DNA from: Rhodoferax sp.
GTDB lineage: Bacteria; Pseudomonadota; Gammaproteobacteria; Burkholderiales; Burkholderiaceae_C
Direction of reading: 5' to 3'
DNA: 59,877 nucleotides
Assembly: GCA_029866205.1 (NCBI GenBank)
Contig: JARWZT010000005.1
Span: forward strand, 1 to 59,877
Position numbers and translations under genes: made by a program. The notes under the pieces are model-generated. The model searched no databases, had not been told where the DNA came from, and was given only the letters and a program-made list of their open reading frames with translations. This document shows positions 10,230-19,699 of the stretch, piece by piece (position 1 is the stretch's first letter; each line of letters starts with the position of its first letter).

Positions 10230-12323
10230 ATGCCCACTTCCGCGCCAGCCGCCCCGCCCTTGTCTGCGCCGCAAAAAGCGCTGCACAAACTCGGCCTGTA
10301 CCGCGACATCGACCTCGCACTGCACCTGCCGCTGCGCTACGAAGACGAAACCCGCCTGGTCAAATTGCGCGATGCGCGTGAGGGCGATGTGGTCCAAATC
10401 GAAGCCCGCGTAACGCACTGTGAGGTCAGCTTCGGCGGACGCAAACAGCTTGTGGTGACCGTCGACGACGGCTCGGACACCTGTGCGCTTCGCTTTTTCA
10501 ACTTTTATCCGGCGCAGCAAAAAGCGCTGGCTGTGGGCCGTCAGCTGCGGGTGCGCGGCGAAATCCGGGGCGGCTTTATGGGCTGGACCATGCTGCACCC
10601 CAGCTTTCGACCGGCCGGTGGCGACTTGCCCCACACACTCACACCAATTTACCCGACCGTTGCCGGGCTGCCCCAAAGCTACTTGCGCAAAGCCGTACTC
10701 AGCGGATTGGCGCGCGCCGACCTGTCCGACACCTTTGCCCCCGGCGACCTGAGTCCCCTGCAGTACGACAGCCAACAAGGCTTGTGGACGCTGCACGAAG
10801 CGCTGGCGTTCTTGCACCACCCTCGCCCTGATGTGTCCGTCGACGCGCTGATGGACCACAGCCACCCGGCCTGGCAGCGGCTCAAAGCCGAAGAACTGTT
10901 GGCGCAACAGCTCTCGCAATTGCAATCGCGGCGCGCGCGCGCCGCCTTGCGCGCTCCAGTGCTGGCCCTGGCCGAGGGCACGACGTCATTGCACCAGCGC
11001 CTGCTGGGCACCCTGCCGTTTGCGCTGACGGGCGCGCAGGCGCGGGTGAGTGCCGAAATTGCCGCCGATATGGCGCGGCCCGTGCCCATGCATCGCCTGC
11101 TGCAGGGCGATGTAGGCGCGGGCAAAACGGTGGTCGCCGCGCTGGCCGCAACCCTCTGTATGGACGCCGGTTGGCAATGTGCGCTGATGGCACCCACCGA
11201 AATATTGGCTGAACAGCACTTTCGCAAGCTGCTCGGATGGCTGGAGCCGCTGGGCATTACGACCGCCTGGCTCACCGGCACCCAAAAAGCCAAGGACCGG
11301 CGTGCGATGCTGGCCCTGATTGAAAGTGGCGAAGCCAAGCTGGTGGTCGGCACCCACGCCATCATCCAGACCAAAGTGGAATTCAAAAACCTGGCGTTGG
11401 CGGTGATTGACGAACAGCACCGCTTTGGCGTCGCCCAGCGCCTGGCCCTGCGCGGCAAGCTGAAGCACGAAACCATGGAGCCGCACATGCTGATGATGAC
11501 GGCCACACCCATTCCACGTACGCTGGCCATGAGCTACTACGCTGACCTGGACGTGTCCACGCTGGACGAGCTGCCACCCGGGCGCACACCCATCGTCACC
11601 AAGGTAGTCAACGAGTCACGGCGCCACGAGGTGATTGAGCGCATTCGGGCGCAGGTGGCACAAGGCCGACAGGTGTACTGGGTCTGCCCCCTGATTGAAG
11701 AGAGCGAAGCGCTGGACCTGAGCAATGCCACCGAAACCCATGCCGAACTCAGTGCGGCGCTGCAGTCGCCCGATGCCACATTCACCGTCGGTCTGCTGCA
11801 CTCGCGCCTGGCGTCCGACGAAAAGAAGGCGGTGATGGCCGAGTTTGTGCAGGGTCGCACCGCGGTGTTGGTCAGCACCACCGTGATTGAAGTGGGCGTG
11901 GACGTCCCCAACGCCTCGCTGATGGTGATCGACCACGCCGAGCGCTTTGGCCTGAGCCAGCTGCACCAGTTGCGCGGGCGCGTCGGGCGGGGAGCGGCGG
12001 CATCCGCCTGCGTGCTGCTGTACTCCACCGGCGATGCACCGCGCCTGTCCGAGGCCGCGCGTGAGCGCCTCAAGGCCATGGCAGAGACCAACGACGGTTT
12101 TGAAATCGCGCGGCGCGACCTCGAGATTCGGGGACCTGGCGAGTTTTTGGGCGCCCGCCAGTCAGGCGACGCCATGCTGCGCTTTGCCGACCTGGCCACG
12201 GACGATGCCATTCTGGACTGGGCCCGCAAAGAGGCCCCTTTGTTGCTGGACCGCCACCCCGCGCTGGCCCACAAACATGTACAACGCTGGCTGGGCACCA
12301 AGGCCGAGTTCCTGAAGGCCTGA
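10230..12323 (+). CDS. recG: ATP-dependent DNA helicase RecG
   Basis: RecG regresses stalled replication forks and migrates branched DNA. The 697-aa protein has an N-terminal wedge/OB domain (about 1-170). Superfamily-2 helicase motifs follow: Walker [13 protein letters not shown], motif Ia [10 protein letters not shown], the DEQH box [12 protein letters not shown], motif [12 protein letters not shown], and motif [12 protein letters not shown]. The ATG at 10230 is preferred to the TTG at 10209. It is followed after 42 bases by oxyR on the same strand, a linkage common in proteobacteria. Confidence 0.97.
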   Translation: MPTSAPAAPPLSAPQKALHKLGLYRDIDLALHLPLRYEDETRLVKLRDAREGDVVQIEARVTHCEVSFGGRKQLVVTVDDGSDTCALRFFNFYPAQQKALAVGRQLRVRGEIRGGFMGWTMLHPSFRPAGGDLPHTLTPIYPTVAGLPQSYLRKAVLSGLARADLSDTFAPGDLSPLQYDSQQGLWTLHEALAFLHHPRPDVSVDALMDHSHPAWQRLKAEELLAQQLSQLQSRRARAALRAPVLALAEGTTSLHQRLLGTLPFALTGAQARVSAEIAADMARPVPMHRLLQGDVGAGKTVVAALAATLCMDAGWQCALMAPTEILAEQHFRKLLGWLEPLGITTAWLTGTQKAKDRRAMLALIESGEAKLVVGTHAIIQTKVEFKNLALAVIDEQHRFGVAQRLALRGKLKHETMEPHMLMMTATPIPRTLAMSYYADLDVSTLDELPPGRTPIVTKVVNESRRHEVIERIRAQVAQGRQVYWVCPLIEESEALDLSNATETHAELSAALQSPDATFTVGLLHSRLASDEKKAVMAEFVQGRTAVLVSTTVIEVGVDVPNASLMVIDHAERFGLSQLHQLRGRVGRGAAASACVLLYSTGDAPRLSEAARERLKAMAETNDGFEIARRDLEIRGPGEFLGARQSGDAMLRFADLATDDAILDWARKEAPLLLDRHPALAHKHVQRWLGTKAEFLKA

Positions 12324-12365
12324 TCCTGCCCGCGGTGTTGTCACCCCGCATCCGATAATGCCGCC

Positions 12366-13325
12366 ATGACCCTGACCGAACTCAAATACATTGTTGCCGT
12401 GGCGCGGGAGCGGCATTTTGGCAAGGCGGCCGACGCCTGCTTTGTGTCCCAACCCACGCTTTCAGTGGCGGTGAAGAAGCTGGAAGAAGAGCTGGACGTC
12501 AAGTTATTCGAACGCAGCGCCAACGAGGTCTCGGTCACCGCGCTGGGTGAAGAAATCGTGCGCCAGGCGCAAAGCGTGCTGGAACAGGCGGCCAATATCA
12601 AGGACATTGCCAAGCGCGGCAAAGACCCTCTGGCCGGCGCATTGAAACTGGGCGTGATCTACACCATCGCGCCCTATTTGCTGCCAGACCTGGTGCGTCA
12701 AGTCATTCACCGCACGCCGCAGATGCCGCTCATGCTGCAAGAAAACTTTACCGTCAAGCTGCTCGAAATGCTGCGTACCGGAGAAATCGACTGCGCCATC
12801 CTGGCCGAGCCCTTTCCGGACGCCGGGCTGGCCTTGGCGCCGCTCTACGACGAACCTTTTTTTGCCGCCGTGCCGCGCAACCACCCGCTGGCCCAAAAAG
12901 ACAGCGTGAGTGCCGACGAACTCAAGAATGAGACCATGCTGCTGCTGGGCAACGGCCACTGCTTTCGCGACCATGTGCTTGAAGTTTGCCCCGAATTTGC
13001 CCGCTTCTCCAGCAATGCCGAAGGTATTCGCAAGAGCTTTGAGGGCTCGTCGCTGGAAACCATCAAGCACATGGTGGCTGCGGGCATGGGCATCACCCTG
13101 GTGCCCCGCCTGAGCGTGCCCGCCGAGGCGCTGGACACCAAAAAACGCCGCAAAGACGACGCCTTCGTCAAATACTTGCCCGTGCAAGACGACAAAGGCG
13201 CCCTGCCCCCGACACGGCGCGTGGTGCTGGCCTGGCGCCGCAGCTTCACCCGGTACGAGGCAATTGCTGCCCTGCGCAACGCCGTCTACGCCTGCGAACT
13301 GCCGGGTGTGACACGCTTGTCCTGA
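12366..13325 (+). CDS. oxyR: Peroxide-sensing LysR-type regulator OxyR
   Basis: A 319-aa LysR-family regulator with the helix-turn-helix at about 17-45 ([20 protein letters not shown]). Both redox cysteines fall exactly at the Escherichia coli OxyR positions: C199 and C208 in the segment [12 protein letters not shown]. This makes it a true peroxide-sensing OxyR rather than a generic LysR protein. In its disulfide form OxyR activates catalase, peroxiredoxin and related genes; none of these lies adjacent here. It sits between recG and ubiA on the same strand, eight bases before ubiA. Confidence 0.95.
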   Translation: MTLTELKYIVAVARERHFGKAADACFVSQPTLSVAVKKLEEELDVKLFERSANEVSVTALGEEIVRQAQSVLEQAANIKDIAKRGKDPLAGALKLGVIYTIAPYLLPDLVRQVIHRTPQMPLMLQENFTVKLLEMLRTGEIDCAILAEPFPDAGLALAPLYDEPFFAAVPRNHPLAQKDSVSADELKNETMLLLGNGHCFRDHVLEVCPEFARFSSNAEGIRKSFEGSSLETIKHMVAAGMGITLVPRLSVPAEALDTKKRRKDDAFVKYLPVQDDKGALPPTRRVVLAWRRSFTRYEAIAALRNAVYACELPGVTRLS

Positions 13326-13332
13326 ATTCGCC

Positions 13333-14190
13333 ATGCCGACGCTGCTGTCACGCCTGCCTTTGTACCTGGACCTGATCCGCTGGAATCGCCCGGCAGGCTG
13401 GCTGCTGCTGCTCTGGCCTACGCTCAGCGCCCTGTGGCTGGCGGCCGGCGGATTTCCGGGCTGGCATTTGTTGCTGGTTTTCACGCTGGGTACGGTCCTG
13501 ATGCGCAGTGCCGGGTGCTGCATCAACGACGTGGCCGACCGCGAATTTGACCGCCACGTGCAACGTACGGCCGAGCGCCCGGTGACCAGCGGGCAGGTCT
13601 CGGTGCGCGAGGCGCTGCTGGTCGGGGCGGCGTTGGCACTGCTGGCGTTTGCGCTGGTGCTAACCACCAACGCCGCGACTATTGCGTGGTCGTTTGCCGC
13701 GCTGGCTGTGGCGGTGGCGTATCCCTATGCCAAGCGCGTGGTCGCCATGCCGCAGGCGGTGCTGGGGGTGGCTTTCAGTTTTGGTATTCCGATGGCGTTT
13801 GCGGCGGTCACGGGTGCGGTGCCGGCAGTGGCGTGGCTGCTGCTGCTGGGCAACCTTTTCTGGGTGCTGGCCTACGACACCGAATACGCCATGGTGGACC
13901 GCGACGACGACTTGCGCATTGGCATTAAAACCTCGGCCATCACGCTCGGGCGCTGGGATGTGGCAGCCATCATGGGCTTTTACGCCACCTATTTGGCCAT
14001 CTGGGGCGCGGTACTTTCAGCCTCGACCCTGAACACATACTGGAAACTAGGGCTGGCAGTGGCGGGGGTGCAGGCGCTCTGGCACTTTGGCCTGATCCGC
14101 GACCGCAACCGCGCTGGCTGCTTCAAGGCCTTTCGGCTGAACCACTGGGTCGGCTTTGCGGTGTTTGCCGGAATTGCGCTGGGCGTTTGA
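13333..14190 (+). CDS. ubiA: 4-hydroxybenzoate polyprenyltransferase
   Basis: UbiA attaches the polyprenyl tail to 4-hydroxybenzoate in ubiquinone synthesis, in the inner membrane. The 285-aa protein is strongly hydrophobic with eight or nine predicted membrane helices. It carries both Mg-diphosphate Asp motifs: [13 protein letters not shown] (first) and [17 protein letters not shown] (second). It starts eight bases after oxyR and is probably co-transcribed with it. It converges on the SDR gene. Confidence 0.96.
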   Translation: MPTLLSRLPLYLDLIRWNRPAGWLLLLWPTLSALWLAAGGFPGWHLLLVFTLGTVLMRSAGCCINDVADREFDRHVQRTAERPVTSGQVSVREALLVGAALALLAFALVLTTNAATIAWSFAALAVAVAYPYAKRVVAMPQAVLGVAFSFGIPMAFAAVTGAVPAVAWLLLLGNLFWVLAYDTEYAMVDRDDDLRIGIKTSAITLGRWDVAAIMGFYATYLAIWGAVLSASTLNTYWKLGLAVAGVQALWHFGLIRDRNRAGCFKAFRLNHWVGFAVFAGIALGV

Positions 14191-14211
14191 GCCCACCCCA
14201 TCCCGGCGGGC

Positions 14212-15003
14212 TTAAACGCCAAATATCCGCGCCAGACGCACCATTATCCCTTGGGCCCACGGCGCCACGTAGCGCAAGCGGGGCCGCGCCGCCTCGCTGG
14301 CCTGGACAATTTTGGCGACGATGGAATCGGTGCTGCGGGCTTCCAGAAAAGCAAAAGTGCGCTTTTCCTTGGCCTTCATGGCCTGGGCTTGCTCATAAAA
14401 ATAGGATTTTTCGTCCATCCACTCGTATTTTCGATTGCTCATTTGCTGGTTAAAGCCGGTGTGAATCGCACCAGGTTCGATCACCGCCACCTGCACCCCT
14501 CTGCCGAGCTGGTCCATTTCGGCGCGCAAACCGGCAGCCGCGGCTGACAGCGCGAATTTGGTCATGGAATAAGGCATCAAAAACGGCATCGGCAAGCGCC
14601 CGGCAATCGAGCTGACAAACAACACCGTACCCCGCCCCCGGGCAATCATGCCGCGCAAGGCCAATTGGGTGAGCGCCAGCGTGGAAAACACGTTGACCTC
14701 AAACACCCGGCGAACCCGCTCCATGTCCACCTCGGCCAGCGAGCCCGACTCGCCCAAACCCGCGTTGTTGAGAAGCACGTCCACAGGCCAATTCAGCACC
14801 TGCTCGCGGTCAGCGGCGTCGGTGATGTCGAGCTTGTGCACCTCCAGAACCACGTTCCTGCGCTGGGCCTCGGCGCGCAATGCGTCGGCCTGCGCATGGC
14901 TGAAGGTGGTAGCCAGCACCTGGTGGCCCCGGGCAGCAAGGGCAAATGCCGCATCACGGCCAATGCCCGAACCTGCGCCGGTAATCAATATGGTTTTTTT
15001 CAT
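14212..15003 (-). CDS. Short-chain dehydrogenase/reductase (SDR family)
   Basis: A 263-aa classical SDR starting at ATG 15003 (MKKTILITGAGSGIG). It has the NAD(P)-binding TGAGSGIG motif (about 8-15), LLNNAGLGE, the catalytic Ser in FVSSIAG and the YSMTK active-site Tyr-Lys. It is transcribed convergently with ubiA and divergently from argS. The substrate cannot be deduced. The single-gene layout and the absence of pathway neighbours suggest a general reductase. Confidence 0.88.
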   Translation of the reverse strand: MKKTILITGAGSGIGRDAAFALAARGHQVLATTFSHAQADALRAEAQRRNVVLEVHKLDITDAADREQVLNWPVDVLLNNAGLGESGSLAEVDMERVRRVFEVNVFSTLALTQLALRGMIARGRGTVLFVSSIAGRLPMPFLMPYSMTKFALSAAAAGLRAEMDQLGRGVQVAVIEPGAIHTGFNQQMSNRKYEWMDEKSYFYEQAQAMKAKEKRTFAFLEARSTDSIVAKIVQASEAARPRLRYVAPWAQGIMVRLARIFGV

Positions 15004-15150
15004 GGAAAAGCTTTCTGGCCCGCTAAGGTACCGATGGTCCGTCAACCGCACTGCTGAATCAACACCCCATCATGCACCGCTTTCGGCCGTCGCCCACACG
15101 GCGCGGGTGGCCCCCCAACCGCAATAGTACGCACCGTAAAATCGCGGGCT

Positions 15151-16836
15151 ATGCTCTTTGTAAAAACCGAACTCCTGCAGGCCCTGGCCGCCGCCCTAGA
15201 AACCTTGATGCCTGGCGCTGGCAGCAAAGCCGCGCTGGAGTCGCCCAAGGTCGCCGCCCATGGTGACTTTGCCACCACTGCCGCCATGCAACTGGCCAAG
15301 CCGCTGCAAAGCAACCCGCGCCAAGTGGCCGAGCGGCTGCGCGAAGCCTTGCTGGCGCAAGCGGCGGTAGCGCGCTGGGTGGCAGCGCTGGAAATCGCAG
15401 GCCCAGGGTTTATCAACATCCGCTTGCACCCGGCCGCCAAACAAGAAGTCGTGCGCGAAGTGTTGGCGTCAGGCGTCCGTTTTGGCCAGCAAGCCAGCAC
15501 GGGGCAACAGTTGCTGGTGGAGTTTGTGTCGGCCAACCCCACGGGACCGCTGCATGTGGGCCATGCCCGCCAAGCCGCCTTGGGCGACGCGATTTGCAAC
15601 CTGTACGCCAGCCAGGGCTGGAAGGTGTACCGCGAGTTTTATTACAACGATGCGGGTGTGCAAATCAACACCCTGGCCACCAGCACCCAGCTGCGCGCCC
15701 AAGGCGTGAAGCCCGGCGATGCCCTTTGGCCCGAAACCTCTTACGCGGGTGACTACATCGCCGACATTGCCGCGGACTTTATGGCGGGTAAAACCGTGGC
15801 TGCCGATGACCGCAGCTACACGGCCAGCGGTGACGTCAATGACCTGGAAGGCATGCGTGAATTTGCCGTGGCCTACCTGCGCCGTGAGCAAGACCTGGAC
15901 TTGCAGGCCTTTGCCCTGAAATTTGACAACTACTACCTGGAAAGCAGTCTGTACACCAGCGGGCGCGTGGACGCGGCCGTGGGCGCGCTGGTAGCGGCGG
16001 GCAAAACATTTGAAAAAGACGGCGCGTTGTGGCTGCGCTCGACCGACTACGGCGACGACAAAGACCGGGTCATGAAGAAAAGCGATGGCAGCTTCACCTA
16101 CTTTGTGCCCGACGTGGCCTACCACCTGGCCAAATGGGAGCGTGGCTTTACCAAAGTCGTCAACATTCAGGGCACGGACCACCACGGCACGATCTCCCGG
16201 GTACGCGCCGGGCTGCAGGCGGCATCCGCTTTTCACCATTTGGACATTCCGCAAGGCTATCCCGACTACGTGCTGCACACCATGGTGCGCGTCATGCGCG
16301 GGGGCGCTGAGGTCAAAATCTCCAAGCGCGCGGGCAGCTATGTCACCCTTCGCGACCTGGTCGAATGGACCAGCAAAGACGCGGTGCGCTTTTTCCTGCT
16401 GAGCCGCAAGCCCGACACTGAATACACCTTTGACGTCGACCTGGCCGTGGCCAAAAACAACGACAACCCGGTGTATTACGTGCAATATGCCCATGCCCGC
16501 ATTTGCTCGGTGCTCGCTGCTTGGGGGGGTGACGAGGCGAGTTTGGCTAACGTGGACTTGTTGGCACTGACCAGTCCGCAAGCCCAGGCGCTGATGCTGT
16601 TGCTGGCCAAATACCCCGAAATGCTGACGGCTGCAGCGAACGACTTTGCCCCCCACGACGTGACTTTTTACCTGCGTGAACTCGCCGCCTGCTACCACAG
16701 CTATTACGACGCGGAGCGAATTTTGGTCGACGACGAGGCGGTCAAGCTGGCCCGCCTGGCGCTGGTGGCAGCCACCGCGCAGGTATTGCACAATGGACTC
16801 GCGGTGCTGGGTGTCAGTGCGCCGCGCAAAATGTAA
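15151..16836 (+). CDS. argS: Arginyl-tRNA synthetase
   Basis: Charges tRNA-Arg. The 561-aa class I synthetase has the N-terminal ArgRS-specific domain and the HIGH-type signature [19 protein letters not shown] (about 127-145). It has the KMSK-equivalent [15 protein letters not shown] and an alpha-helical anticodon-binding domain at the end ([14 protein letters not shown] onward). Upstream, GTAAAATC at about 15135-15142 could be a -10 element. The SPOR-domain gene follows 18 bases downstream. Confidence 0.97.
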   Translation: MLFVKTELLQALAAALETLMPGAGSKAALESPKVAAHGDFATTAAMQLAKPLQSNPRQVAERLREALLAQAAVARWVAALEIAGPGFINIRLHPAAKQEVVREVLASGVRFGQQASTGQQLLVEFVSANPTGPLHVGHARQAALGDAICNLYASQGWKVYREFYYNDAGVQINTLATSTQLRAQGVKPGDALWPETSYAGDYIADIAADFMAGKTVAADDRSYTASGDVNDLEGMREFAVAYLRREQDLDLQAFALKFDNYYLESSLYTSGRVDAAVGALVAAGKTFEKDGALWLRSTDYGDDKDRVMKKSDGSFTYFVPDVAYHLAKWERGFTKVVNIQGTDHHGTISRVRAGLQAASAFHHLDIPQGYPDYVLHTMVRVMRGGAEVKISKRAGSYVTLRDLVEWTSKDAVRFFLLSRKPDTEYTFDVDLAVAKNNDNPVYYVQYAHARICSVLAAWGGDEASLANVDLLALTSPQAQALMLLLAKYPEMLTAAANDFAPHDVTFYLRELAACYHSYYDAERILVDDEAVKLARLALVAATAQVLHNGLAVLGVSAPRKM

Positions 16837-16854
16837 TTCACAGGGGTAGCAATA

Positions 16855-17490
16855 ATGAAAAGTCAGCGCGGCGGCACGATCTTGGGCTTTATTTTGGGGC
16901 TCTTGGTGGGCCTGGGCATTGCCTTGGGGGTGACGGTCTACATCACCAAGGTGCCGCTGCCCTTCATGACCAAGGGCCAAACGCGGGGTGCCGAGCAAAA
17001 CGACGCCGAATCCAAGAAAAACAAAGACTGGGACCCCAACGCGCTCCTGGCAGGCAAGCCGGCAGTCAAAGCACCTGCCGCCGAAACGCCCGCCGCAGAC
17101 AGCCCCCCTCCCCTGAGCAGCACGCCGCCTGCCGCGCCAGCGACCCCGACAGCGCCCCCTCCTGCACCGCCCAAGACCGAAGACAAAGCGGCTGCCAGCT
17201 CGGACCCGCTGGGTGCGTTGGCCAAGGCAAAGAGCGGCTCCGCTGAGGCGCCACAAATCTCGTATTACGTGCAAGTGGGCGCCTTCCGCACCCCCGAAGA
17301 CGCGCAGGCGCAGCGCGCCAAATTGGCTTTGACCGGCGTGGACGCCAAAGTCACAGAGCGCGAACAGGGTGGAAGACCCTTGTTTCGGGTCCGGGTGGGC
17401 CCATTTGAGAAGATCGAAGAAGCTGAACGCGCCAAAGAAAAACTCGACAAGGCCGGAAATGAAACCGCCTTGGTCAAGGTACAGCGTTAA
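16855..17490 (+). CDS. SPOR-domain protein (FtsN-like)
   Basis: A 211-aa bitopic membrane protein. It has a short cytoplasmic N-terminus, one transmembrane helix (about 8-30, GTILGFILGLLVGLGIALGV), and a long Ala/Pro-rich periplasmic linker (about 60-125). A C-terminal SPOR domain (about 135-210) begins ISYYVQVGAFRTPEDAQ. SPOR domains bind glycan strands stripped of stem peptides at division septa. The architecture matches betaproteobacterial FtsN-like proteins placed next to argS, but I cannot show it is the essential FtsN. Confidence 0.88.
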   Translation: MKSQRGGTILGFILGLLVGLGIALGVTVYITKVPLPFMTKGQTRGAEQNDAESKKNKDWDPNALLAGKPAVKAPAAETPAADSPPPLSSTPPAAPATPTAPPPAPPKTEDKAAASSDPLGALAKAKSGSAEAPQISYYVQVGAFRTPEDAQAQRAKLALTGVDAKVTEREQGGRPLFRVRVGPFEKIEEAERAKEKLDKAGNETALVKVQR

Positions 17491-17529
17491 GACATCTGTT
17501 TAAGTTTTCATCCATTGATTGGAGTTGGT

Positions 17530-18216
17530 ATGACGCTGCAACGCCGTGAATTTTCACAAGCCCTGGTCGCACTCACCGCCCTGACGTCGGGCTTTAGTGC
17601 CCATGCCCAGGCGCAAAAACCCGTGGCTGGCACCGACTACATGGTGCTGGAGACACCTGCAACGGTGGATGCTCCGGCGGGCAAGATTGAGGTGGTGGAG
17701 TTTTTTTGGTACAGCTGCCCCCATTGCAACGCCTTTGAGCCCACCCTGAGCGCCTGGGTGAAAGCGCTCCCCAAGGATGTTGCGTTTCGGCGCGTACCGA
17801 TCGCTTTCAACGCCAGTTTTGCGCCGCAACAGCGGCTGTATTACGCGCTTGAGGCCATGGGATTACTGGAAAAAATGCACGCCAAGGTCTTTGCTGCCAT
17901 TCATGTCGACAAACTGAAGCTCGCCACCGGTGAGGCCATTGCGGAGTGGATGGGCAAGAACGGCGTGGACAGCGCCAAGTTTGTGGCCGAATACAACTCG
18001 TTTGGCGTGGTGACAAAAACACAGCGCGCCTCGCAACTGCAAAACGCCTACAAGGTCGAAGGCGTGCCCGCACTGGGCGTGGCCGGACGCTTTTATACCG
18101 ATGGCAGTCTGGCAAAAAGCATGGAACGCGCACTGCAGGTGGTGGATGCGCTGGTCGCCGATTTGCGCCCGCCAGCGGCCAAACCCGCGGCTGGCAAGGC
18201 GCCGAAGAAGCCCTGA
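17530..18216 (+). CDS. dsbA: Periplasmic thiol:disulfide interchange protein, DsbA family
   Basis: A 228-aa secreted thioredoxin-fold oxidase. The N-terminus (about 1-27) looks like a signal peptide with a twin-arginine-like RREF start and a hydrophobic core ending AHAQA. The active site is CPHC (C63-C66) in FFWYSCPHCNAFEP, the DsbA dipeptide PH. The cis-proline region VEGVPALGV lies near the C-terminus. ATG 17530 is preceded by GGAG at 17519-17524. It follows the SPOR gene by about 40 bases. Confidence 0.93.
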   Translation: MTLQRREFSQALVALTALTSGFSAHAQAQKPVAGTDYMVLETPATVDAPAGKIEVVEFFWYSCPHCNAFEPTLSAWVKALPKDVAFRRVPIAFNASFAPQQRLYYALEAMGLLEKMHAKVFAAIHVDKLKLATGEAIAEWMGKNGVDSAKFVAEYNSFGVVTKTQRASQLQNAYKVEGVPALGVAGRFYTDGSLAKSMERALQVVDALVADLRPPAAKPAAGKAPKKP

Positions 18217-18344
18217 CCGCGTTTTTGCTGCGGGCAGTTCGTGCCACTTTTGCGGCCGTGGGCAGGCCAAGCGAGAGGGCCTACAGGACGCAATTTGGGT
18301 GGCTACAATGCGCTGAATATGCCATCAGCAAGTTTCGTGCCTTT

Positions 18345-18884
18345 ATGAAAAAACTTCCCCTTGCCCTGCTCCTGGCCGGTGCGGCACTCTCCTTGCCGGC
18401 TTGGGCCGAAAAGGCAGACCGCAACAAGCCCATGAACGTCGAATCCGACGTCCTGCGCTACGACGACTTGCAGCAAACCACGGTTTTTTCTGGCAAGGTG
18501 GTGCTCACCAAAGGCAGCATCACCATCCGCGGCTCCAAACTTGAGGTGCGCCAGGACCCCGAGGGCTACCAGTACGGCACTGTCACAGGCTCGGCCGCCG
18601 AGCCAGCCTACTTCCGGCAAAAACGCGATGGCGTCGACGAGTTCATCGAAGGCCAAGCAGAATCTCTGGTCTACAACGGCAAAGCGGACACGGTGCGCTT
18701 TGAGAAAAGCGCGGTCTTGCGCCGCTACCGGGCCAGCATGCTGGCGGACGAAGTCACCGGCGCCCTCATCGTCTACGAAAACCTGACCGACAAGTTCAGC
18801 GTGGACGGCAGCGTCCCCGGTGCCACCACCAAAGGCCGCGTGCGGGCCATGCTGACGCCCAAGCCCGAAGGCAAACCACAATGA
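18345..18884 (+). CDS. lptA: Periplasmic LPS-transport protein LptA
   Basis: LptA forms the periplasmic bridge that carries lipopolysaccharide from LptC to the outer-membrane LptDE complex. The 179-aa protein has a signal peptide (MKKLPLALLLAGAALSLPAWA, cleavage near 21). An OstA-like beta-jellyroll follows: MNVESDVLRYDDLQQTTVFSGKV, GTVTGSAAEPAYFRQKR. The start is ATG 18345, well inside the longest open frame. It overlaps lptB by four bases (ATGA). Unusually, lptC and kdsC, which commonly precede lptA, are not upstream; dsbA is. Confidence 0.94.
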   Translation: MKKLPLALLLAGAALSLPAWAEKADRNKPMNVESDVLRYDDLQQTTVFSGKVVLTKGSITIRGSKLEVRQDPEGYQYGTVTGSAAEPAYFRQKRDGVDEFIEGQAESLVYNGKADTVRFEKSAVLRRYRASMLADEVTGALIVYENLTDKFSVDGSVPGATTKGRVRAMLTPKPEGKPQ

Positions 18885-19693
18885 GCGTGGCAGGCGCCAG
18901 TGCACCCGAGGCGGGTCAGGCGGTGGGCGCCCCGGCTTCGGGCAACACCGCGATCGGCCTGCTTGAAGCGCAGCATTTGCAGCGCGCTTACGGCAAGCGC
19001 CAGGTGGTCCGCGATGTGTCACTCACGGTGCGAACCGGTGAGGTGGTGGGGCTTCTGGGGCCCAATGGCGCGGGCAAGACCACATCCTTTTACATGATCG
19101 TTGGGCTCCTGCGTGCCAGCGCCGGGCGGATCACCATTGACGGCCAGCGCATCGAACACATGCCGATCCATCGCCGCGCCCGTCTGGGACTGGGTTACCT
19201 GCCGCAGGAAGCGTCCATTTTTCGCAAGCTCAACGTCGAAGACAACGTGCGTGCGGTGCTGGAGTTGCAGCATGGTGTCGATGGGCGACCGTTGCCAGCC
19301 CCGGAAATCGAATCGCGCCTCACAGCGCTGCTGCAGGACTTGCGGGTCGACCATTTGCGCCTGTCGCCCTCGCTGGCCTTGTCGGGGGGTGAACGACGCC
19401 GGGTTGAAATTGCCCGCGCCTTGGCCACGCAACCGCGTTTTATCTTGCTCGATGAGCCTTTTGCCGGCATTGACCCGATTGCCGTGATTGAAATCCAGCG
19501 CATCATCAATTTCCTGAAAAGCCGCAACATTGGCGTGCTGATCACGGACCACAACGTGCGCGAAACGCTCGGCATTTGTGACCACGCCTACATCATCAGC
19601 GACGGCAATGTGCTGGCGCAGGGCACCCCGTCCGAGATAGTCCACAACGCCGAAGTGCGCCGGGTCTACTTGGGTGAGAACTTCAAGATGTAG
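18881..19693 (+). CDS. lptB: LPS-transport ATP-binding protein LptB
   Basis: ATPase of the inner-membrane LptB2FGC transporter. The 270-aa protein has Walker A GPNGAGKTTSFY, Q-loop LGYLPQEASIFRKLNVEDN, signature LSGGERRRVEIARAL, Walker B FILLDEPFAGIDPIAV and H-loop ITDHNVRETL. About 28 extra N-terminal residues (Ala/Gly-rich) precede the ABC core; a shorter start cannot be excluded. It is translationally coupled to lptA through an ATGA overlap and followed six bases later by rpoN. Confidence 0.97.
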   Translation: MSVAGASAPEAGQAVGAPASGNTAIGLLEAQHLQRAYGKRQVVRDVSLTVRTGEVVGLLGPNGAGKTTSFYMIVGLLRASAGRITIDGQRIEHMPIHRRARLGLGYLPQEASIFRKLNVEDNVRAVLELQHGVDGRPLPAPEIESRLTALLQDLRVDHLRLSPSLALSGGERRRVEIARALATQPRFILLDEPFAGIDPIAVIEIQRIINFLKSRNIGVLITDHNVRETLGICDHAYIISDGNVLAQGTPSEIVHNAEVRRVYLGENFKM

Positions 19694-19699
19694 TCGGAT

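Noticed and set aside
15469..17274. Long minus-strand open frame of 601 codons
   Set aside because: It is antisense to argS and the SPOR gene, both strongly recognisable on the plus strand. Its composition (many Arg, Gly, His and Val) is typical of shadow frames in GC-rich DNA.
18319..18348. Nine-codon frame ending in ATGA at the lptA start
   Set aside because: Position before lptA looks like a coupling leader, but the peptide has no conserved feature and no ribosome-binding site; coincidence is likely.
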